NCBI GenBank assembly: GCA_944389815.1
Contig: CALXNS010000092.1
Coordinates: 1-48,696, forward strand
Length of the DNA stretch: 48,696 bases
Direction of reading: 5' to 3'
Source: an uncultured Victivallis sp.
Lineage (GTDB): Bacteria; Verrucomicrobiota; Lentisphaeria; Victivallales; Victivallaceae
How positions within the stretch are numbered: the first letter of the stretch is position 1; each line of letters begins with the position of its first letter. The notes under the pieces were generated by a model. It saw only the letters and a list, made by a program, of their open reading frames with translations. It ran no database searches and was not told the DNA's origin. Both the position numbers and the translations under genes were made by a program. This document shows, in pieces, positions 44,364 to 48,696 of this stretch.

Positions 44364-44411
44364 GTAGAACGTTCTACCTGATTGACTTTTAAAAACAGAT
44401 AGAACGTTCTA
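44364..44411. promoter_or_regulatory. Two identical LacI-type operators, TAGAACGTTCTA
   Basis: The 12-bp perfect palindrome TAGAACGTTCTA occurs at 44365-44376 (extended to 14 bp, 44364-44377) and at 44400-44411. Centres are 35 bp apart. Both lie downstream of the -10 box, one near the transcription start. The sequence has the central CG typical of LacI-family sites. The adjacent LacI regulator is the obvious ligand. Confidence 0.85.
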
Positions 44412-44423
44412 CCTGCTGACAAT

Positions 44424-44452
44424 ATTATAGCAAAAAAGAATGGGAATGTCAA
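44424..44452 (-). promoter_or_regulatory. Consensus sigma70 promoter of cassette D
   Basis: Minus strand: TTGACA (44452-44447), exact 17-bp spacer (44446-44430), TATAAT (44429-44424). Both hexamers are perfect. Transcription would start near 44417, about 88 bp before the LacI ATG, and run into the operators. Confidence 0.88.
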
Positions 44453-44495
44453 TATACGAATGGGAAAAAAATGTTTTTTTTTGCGTTGTGGAGTG

Positions 44496-44535
44496 AAAAG
44501 AAAACGCCGCCGGATTTTTTCCGGGCGGCGTTTTC
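44496..44535 (-). terminator. Rho-independent terminator of cassette E
   Basis: A perfect 12-bp stem, GAAAACGCCGCC (44500-44511) with GGCGGCGTTTTC (44524-44535). On the minus strand the 3' arm ends in TTTTC and is followed by TTTTC. It lies 25 bp past the last cassette E stop codon. Confidence 0.8.
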
Positions 44536-44560
44536 AGGTGGGAGTTCCCGCGGAATTGCG

Positions 44561-45187
44561 TCAATCCGAATAGGCCGGATGGCGCGGCAGCGGATGCGGC
44601 CGGAGAACCCGGATGTTGCGGTATTCGACGTTCGACTGATAGAGTCCGAAGCCGATGTGGCCGGATTTTTCCGGCGACACCGGATGCGGATCGGCGAACC
44701 GCAGCAGGAGTTCGCCGTCGAGCGCGATGAAGACGATTCCGCCGACCGAACCGGAAACGATCCGGTAGGAACGGCCGGTTTCGAGCGGCCGGGAGGCGAA
44801 AATCGCCGACGGTTCGAAAGCCGGCAGTTTTTCGATTCCGGCGTAATTACCGTACCAGCCGCCGAGACAGCCGAGCCAGCCTTCCCCCCATGGCGTCGAT
44901 TCGAAACTGGTCTGCCAGAGCCAGATCAGATCGTGTCGAGAAGGCGCCAGAAGCCGGGCGTCGAATTCGAGCATGACGTCGCCGGTCAGAGGTTTTTCAT
45001 GGAAAATCTGGCCGTGCAGCGCTTCGTCGCCCGGCGCGTAAAAACCACGAATGACTCCGTCGGCGATCTCCCAGCGGCCGGTGCCGCGCCGGATGGTCCA
45101 TTCCGAGGCGGAAGTTGCGCGAAGATCGCAGAGCACTTCCGCACATGCGGGATCGATTTCGTGGGAAATCAAATTGAGTTTCGCCAT
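44561..45187 (-). CDS. DUF1080 / 3-keto-disaccharide hydrolase-like domain protein
   Basis: A 208-aa protein from the ATG at 45187, with ribosome site GAGGCGAGG. The fold appears to be a concanavalin-like sandwich: WTIRRGTGRWEIADGVIRGF, GDVMLEFDARLLAPSRHDLI, GIVFIALDGELLLRFADPHP, GHIGFGLYQSNVEYRNIRVL. The pattern 'W...dG.i.g', 'f..ef.r....nSgi.l' and 'iGl..H...v.fRNI.i' is that of DUF1080/LamG-like proteins, some of which hydrolyse 3-keto-glycosides. No signal peptide, so it is probably cytoplasmic or leaderless. It is last in cassette E, 16 bp after the secreted GH-A-like gene. The frame extends upstream to 45394, overlapping that gene, but this is not supported. Confidence 0.75.
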   Translation of the reverse strand: MAKLNLISHEIDPACAEVLCDLRATSASEWTIRRGTGRWEIADGVIRGFYAPGDEALHGQIFHEKPLTGDVMLEFDARLLAPSRHDLIWLWQTSFESTPWGEGWLGCLGGWYGNYAGIEKLPAFEPSAIFASRPLETGRSYRIVSGSVGGIVFIALDGELLLRFADPHPVSPEKSGHIGFGLYQSNVEYRNIRVLRPHPLPRHPAYSD

Positions 45188-45203
45188 GTTGCGCCTCGCC
45201 TCT

Positions 45204-47219
45204 TCAATAGAGCACGTCGGCGTTGACGGCGTCACATTTGAAACGGTATTTCCCGCCGCCGAGGTTTTCAGTGAGCCCGTAACGGGAACGCAGATCGGGA
45301 TACCCCGGAATCGTGATCGTCGCGGCCGCTTTGCCCGGACCGTTTCCAGTGATTGCAACCCGGATCTCGTCGCCCGCTTTCCACGCGGCGGCACCGATTT
45401 TCTGCGGGGCGATCGATTTTACCTGAAATTCCGGCGCGGTTTCCTCGCTCAGCAGGAAAGGTTCCAGTTCGCGGAGCAGCGCGACGACCGGTGTGACGCG
45501 GTTCCAGTTCTCCTCGCCGCTGCCCGGGAGGAACTCCTCCCCGGTCTTGAAAATCGAGTGATAATTGTAGAAGAGGAACCCCTTCGCCCCGGAAATCGCT
45601 CCGGCAAGCGACATCGCCCGCAACTCTTCCTCCGTCGGGAAGGGATAACGCGCGAACTCCTCCTTCTGATCGGGTTTGAGATTCTTGAATCCGCCCCAGC
45701 TGAACGCCTGCGGCACGAACCAGAGCGGGATCTCCAATGCGTCGGCTGCTTTCATGACCTCGTAAATCGGGGTGATCGACGGGAAGCGGTTGCCGTCGAT
45801 CGGATAATTGTCCACGGCGAGCACGTCGCCGGTCGAGGCGTAGAACGGGAAATCGTCCGGCACAAACGTCAACGTCACGGTGAAATGGTTCGGGTCGAGT
45901 TTCGCCACCATCTCCCGGATGGAACGGATGTAGGGCAGTTCGTGAATCGGATTTTCGTCGGAGAGATAATATCCGAGCATCGCCGGATGTTTTCCGAGAC
46001 GGCGGACGAACGCTTCGGAAATTTCCTGAACGCCGTTCACTCCGTCATATTCCCTGCGCACGAAACTTCCCTGCGACGGATTCTGTCCGTTCAATGCGAA
46101 AAGCACCTTGATGTTGTGCTCGTTGAACCGATCCATCGTCTTTTCGACTTCGGCGAAATCCTCGACATATGCGCCGTTCTCTCCCATGAACATGCTCGTA
46201 TACGGCATGTAACAGTTGACGCCCGCCGCCTTGAGCCGTTCCATGTCATCGTCGGTGAGATTGTCGCCGAAGAATCCGACCGGCAGGAACTTCTTCCCGT
46301 CCACCCGGACGAAATGCGCGTCGTCGATCTCGCTTGAACCCGGAACCGCCTCATGCTTGCCGGAATAGAGATGGAACTCCTTCACGGCAATGATCGTCTT
46401 ATTACGCAAGTTGAGCAATGACGCGTGCACCTTCACTTCGGCTGCCGGAAACGCGCCGAATTCGCCTGCGTAAAGGCCGTTGTCGTTCTTCAGAAGCTGC
46501 GTACGGTCGCCTGCGGTGACCAGCATCGCCAGGTCGGCGGGGTTCTGTGCTTCGCTGCCGAAGAGCGCGGCCCGAAGTTCGATGCGCCCGCGGTCATCCA
46601 GTGCGAGATTGGCGGGACGGGTGTCGTAGATTTCCGCACCGACTTTGGATTCCGGTTCGATGACGACGTTGTCGTAGTAGATTTTTCCGACATAACAGCT
46701 CTCCAGATAGAAGATCAACCGGACCCGGTCGCAGTTGCGCGGCGGCCGGGTTTTGAGAACGACCTCTTTCCACGGTTGATTGAGCAGATGTGCGCCGTTC
46801 GCGTCGCTGGAGACGCCGGCAATCCAGTTGTCCTTTTCATAATATTCGATGCCGGCGACGTAACGGATTTCGGTTTTTCCATTGTAGACGGACATATCCT
46901 CGGTGCGGAACTGGAACCGGAACGTGTAGGTGGTGTCCTTGTCCAGTTCGATGTCGCGCGAGAGAATCGGATAATCATCCGGATTGCTTCTGGTGTAGCT
47001 GAGCGCGTCCGTGCCGTTCAATCCCATGCGTGGTGCAATGGCGAATCCTTGCGGCAGATTCCACTCTCCTGCACCGCGGTCGAAACTTTCCTGAATGACT
47101 GCTTCGGCGGAAACTTTGGTGAGATCGGTGAAGGTGCTGAGATCCGGAAACGCCTCCGCTCCAGCGGTAACCGTGGCGGCCGCCAGAAGCGGCAAAGCGA
47201 GCATGGCAGGGAACTTCAT
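45204..47219 (-). CDS. Secreted clan GH-A-like protein with CBM4-type N-terminal domain
   Basis: The 671-aa protein has a signal peptide (MLALPLLAAATVTAGAEA). A CBM4/9-like sandwich occupies ~40-195 (YPILSRDIELDKDTTYTFRF, WKEVVLKTRPPRNCDRVRLI, GKIYYDNVVIEPES). The barrel begins near VRVDGKKFLPVGFFGDNLTD. Glu422 in LGYYLSDENPIHELPYI fits the acid/base. On the strand where the nucleophile should be, the text is IPLWFVPQAFSWGGF, with no Glu, so the enzyme may be catalytically altered or use another residue. GAKGFLFYNYHSIFKTG follows. It lies 5 bp after the sugar-isomerase-like gene, with ribosome site GAGGAA, in cassette E. Confidence 0.75.
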   Translation of the reverse strand: MKFPAMLALPLLAAATVTAGAEAFPDLSTFTDLTKVSAEAVIQESFDRGAGEWNLPQGFAIAPRMGLNGTDALSYTRSNPDDYPILSRDIELDKDTTYTFRFQFRTEDMSVYNGKTEIRYVAGIEYYEKDNWIAGVSSDANGAHLLNQPWKEVVLKTRPPRNCDRVRLIFYLESCYVGKIYYDNVVIEPESKVGAEIYDTRPANLALDDRGRIELRAALFGSEAQNPADLAMLVTAGDRTQLLKNDNGLYAGEFGAFPAAEVKVHASLLNLRNKTIIAVKEFHLYSGKHEAVPGSSEIDDAHFVRVDGKKFLPVGFFGDNLTDDDMERLKAAGVNCYMPYTSMFMGENGAYVEDFAEVEKTMDRFNEHNIKVLFALNGQNPSQGSFVRREYDGVNGVQEISEAFVRRLGKHPAMLGYYLSDENPIHELPYIRSIREMVAKLDPNHFTVTLTFVPDDFPFYASTGDVLAVDNYPIDGNRFPSITPIYEVMKAADALEIPLWFVPQAFSWGGFKNLKPDQKEEFARYPFPTEEELRAMSLAGAISGAKGFLFYNYHSIFKTGEEFLPGSGEENWNRVTPVVALLRELEPFLLSEETAPEFQVKSIAPQKIGAAAWKAGDEIRVAITGNGPGKAAATITIPGYPDLRSRYGLTENLGGGKYRFKCDAVNADVLY

Positions 47220-47224
47220 GGGAA

Positions 47225-48106
47225 TTATTCCTCCGTAAAAAAGTAATCGAAATTTTCTTCAAGCGTGTCACACCGTTCCTTGAGTGTCTCTCCCGGTATC
47301 GCCGCCTCGTAATTGTAAACACCCTGATATCCGATTTCGCGCAGCGCGGCGGCGACCTCCTCGAAGTCGACCACACCGGCGCCCGGCATCCAGTGACGTT
47401 CGAAATTGCCGTCGTTGTCGCTGATGTGGACGCCGAGGATCCGGCCGCGCAACAGTCGGACATTTTCCGCCGCGGTGGTCGGTTTCCCGACGCCGTGGTT
47501 GAAATCGATGCAGACGCCGAAAAGATCTTCCGGCAGTCCTTCGAGCAGTTCGAGCAGTTCCTGCGGCGTGTTGCCGATGCAGTCATAGGGGAGCAGTTCG
47601 ACGGCGAGTTTCAATTTCTGCTGCCGGAGCGGTTCGGCAAGTTCCGCGAGCGATTTGCGCGCCGCCGCGATCCGGGCGGAACGGGTCTCCGGCGGAATGG
47701 TGCCGTCACTTGCGTGGAGTACGACATATTCGCAGCCGAAACTTGCCGCGTCCGCAAGATAAGGGATCAATTTTTCGACCGCGGCCTTTCGGGCGGCCTC
47801 ATCCACGAGCGATGGATCGATCTCCGGCCCGAAGGGAAGATGATAGGACTGCGCCTGTTTGCCGCGGGCACGGAGCATCTCCAGAAACGGCGCCTTGGCG
47901 GCGAGGTTTTCCCCGGTGAAGGTCGCGTGCCAGATTTCGAAACTTGCGATCCGGCTCGCGCCAAGTTGATCAATGTCCGCCTGAGAGATCGGTTTCCCGC
48001 TGTAGCCGAACACCTCCTGAATCGATGTGCCGAGCCGCGGTTCGGCACCGCGCAGGGCGAAGGTGAAAAGAAGAACGGTCAAACTTGTTTGAAGGAACTT
48101 TTTCAT
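47225..48106 (-). CDS. Secreted xylose-isomerase-like TIM-barrel protein (sugar phosphate isomerase/epimerase family)
   Basis: The 293-aa protein has a signal peptide (TSLTVLLFTFALRGA) and an AP-endonuclease-2/xylose isomerase-like barrel: FGYSGKPISQADIDQLGASR, YVVLHASDGTIPPETRSARI, KLKLAVELLPYDCIGNTPQE, LFGVCIDFNHGVGKPTT, GRILGVHISDNDGNFERHWM, GYQGVYNYEAAIPGET. The metal-binding Glu (VELLP), Asp (CIDFNH), His (GVHISD) and late Glu (YNYEA) positions are present. Such proteins isomerise, epimerise or eliminate sugars; export is less usual. The start overlaps the pseudopilin stop (ATGA). In context it may process sugars released by cassette E enzymes outside the cytoplasm. Confidence 0.82.
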   Translation of the reverse strand: MKKFLQTSLTVLLFTFALRGAEPRLGTSIQEVFGYSGKPISQADIDQLGASRIASFEIWHATFTGENLAAKAPFLEMLRARGKQAQSYHLPFGPEIDPSLVDEAARKAAVEKLIPYLADAASFGCEYVVLHASDGTIPPETRSARIAAARKSLAELAEPLRQQKLKLAVELLPYDCIGNTPQELLELLEGLPEDLFGVCIDFNHGVGKPTTAAENVRLLRGRILGVHISDNDGNFERHWMPGAGVVDFEEVAAALREIGYQGVYNYEAAIPGETLKERCDTLEENFDYFFTEE

Positions 48107-48696
48107 GGCAGATCTCCCAGGATGTTGTCGTATTCCGGTCCCCAGCCGCCCGTCCGGGCCAGTTCCACGCTCGAATCGGCGTGTCCGTCGAAGAAGAACC
48201 GGCAGTAAGCTCCCGCATGACGGTGGTCGATGCCGTAAGGACCGGGCCAGCCGCCGTAAAGCTGTCCGTAACCGATCGAAGCCTGCGTCCCGGTACTGTC
48301 AAGTCCGGAAACCCGCACGGAAGGGCGGCGGATCCGGCTGCGGCGGAATTTGTACATTCCGCCGCCGCCCCAGGCGTCGCCGTGAGCGTAAGCGTTGAGT
48401 GCATAGGTCATCCACCACTGATCCCAGGTCTGATCGGAACGTTTTTCCCACGACGGACAGTAGAAAATTGAACCGCGACCGTTATTCGATGTGACGAAAG
48501 GCGTCAGATCCTGCACCCAGGAAGAGGCGCCGTTGCCGTAAATTCCGGTGGCGACCAGATAATCGCCGCAGGCGTCGGAATAGAGAGCCGATGCGGTGGC
48601 GATCTGCTTGAGATTGCTCAGACATTGAGTGGTCAATGCTTTTTCCCGGGCTCGATTGAGCGCGGGCAACAGCATCGAGGCGAGAATTGCGATGAT
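48103..48696 (-). CDS. Pseudopilin-like protein, cassette E (N-terminus beyond right window edge)
   Basis: 198 codons are visible; the gene runs off the window within the prepilin helix ([18 protein letters not shown]). The leader and FTLIE are not seen but are expected from the paralogs. The C-terminal motif RHAGAYCRFFFDGHADSSV is a clear H-X9-DG. The stop codon overlaps the start of the sugar-isomerase-like gene (ATGA), implying translational coupling within cassette E. Any regulator and promoter lie outside the window. Confidence 0.88.
   Translation of the reverse strand: MIAILASMLLPALNRAREKALTTQCLSNLKQIATASALYSDACGDYLVATGIYGNGASSWVQDLTPFVTSNNGRGSIFYCPSWEKRSDQTWDQWWMTYALNAYAHGDAWGGGGMYKFRRSRIRRPSVRVSGLDSTGTQASIGYGQLYGGWPGPYGIDHRHAGAYCRFFFDGHADSSVELARTGGWGPEYDNILGDLP

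Overview
This window looks like a chromosomal segment of a Gram-negative, saccharolytic member of the Lentisphaerota (Victivallis-like). That is an inference. It rests on the moderately high GC content, LPS-core genes (waaG, waaP), many large secreted glycoside hydrolases, and repeated single genes for pseudopilin-like proteins with the FTLIELL...[11 protein letters not shown] leader helix and a C-terminal H-X(9-11)-DG motif. No taxonomic marker gene is present, so the assignment is by gene style only.

Layout. Positions 1-628 are the edge of a probable integrated element: the first part of a tyrosine integrase lies just downstream of a tRNA-Gln(CUG), with 11-bp phased TGTG repeats between them. 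Positions 699-8704 hold a radical SAM protein and glycan cassette A (pseudopilin, secreted clan GH-A enzyme, GntR/LacI-hybrid regulator, GH36 alpha-galactosidase). Positions 8803-13492 encode a fused pyruvate dehydrogenase-type E1, its E2, and a DeoR regulator. Positions 13688-21438 are cassette B (pseudopilin, 1,299-aa GH42-like protein, GH5-like enzyme, divergent LacI regulator). Positions 21608-28022 carry a sialate O-acetylesterase with a triplicated C-terminal module, ispG and rseP. A 2-Cys peroxiredoxin follows. Positions 28975-34512 are cassette C (GntR regulator, pseudopilin with a one-base frameshift, 1,201-aa enzyme with LamG-like, GH-A and CBM9-like regions). Positions 34618-39902 are a plus-strand run: GT2, waaG, waaP, recN and an SGNH hydrolase whose motifs are in permuted order. 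Positions 39877-44452 are cassette D (LacI, secreted unknown, pseudopilin, GH51-like enzyme) behind a strong promoter with two identical operators. Positions 44496-48696 are cassette E (pseudopilin, secreted sugar-isomerase-like protein, GH-A-like protein, DUF1080-like protein), cut by the right edge.

The main theme is a repeated unit: one pseudopilin gene tightly linked, often by ATGA overlap or by 14-26 bp, to one or more secreted carbohydrate-active enzymes. Four of the five units also carry a local one-component regulator. Five such units occur in under 49 kb, and no sugar transporter or secretion machinery is encoded here. My inference is that each unit is a separately switched glycan-degradation module, and that the pseudopilin contributes to export, assembly or surface display of the enzyme made with it. 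Housekeeping genes (PDH, ispG/rseP, LPS, recN) sit between the modules.
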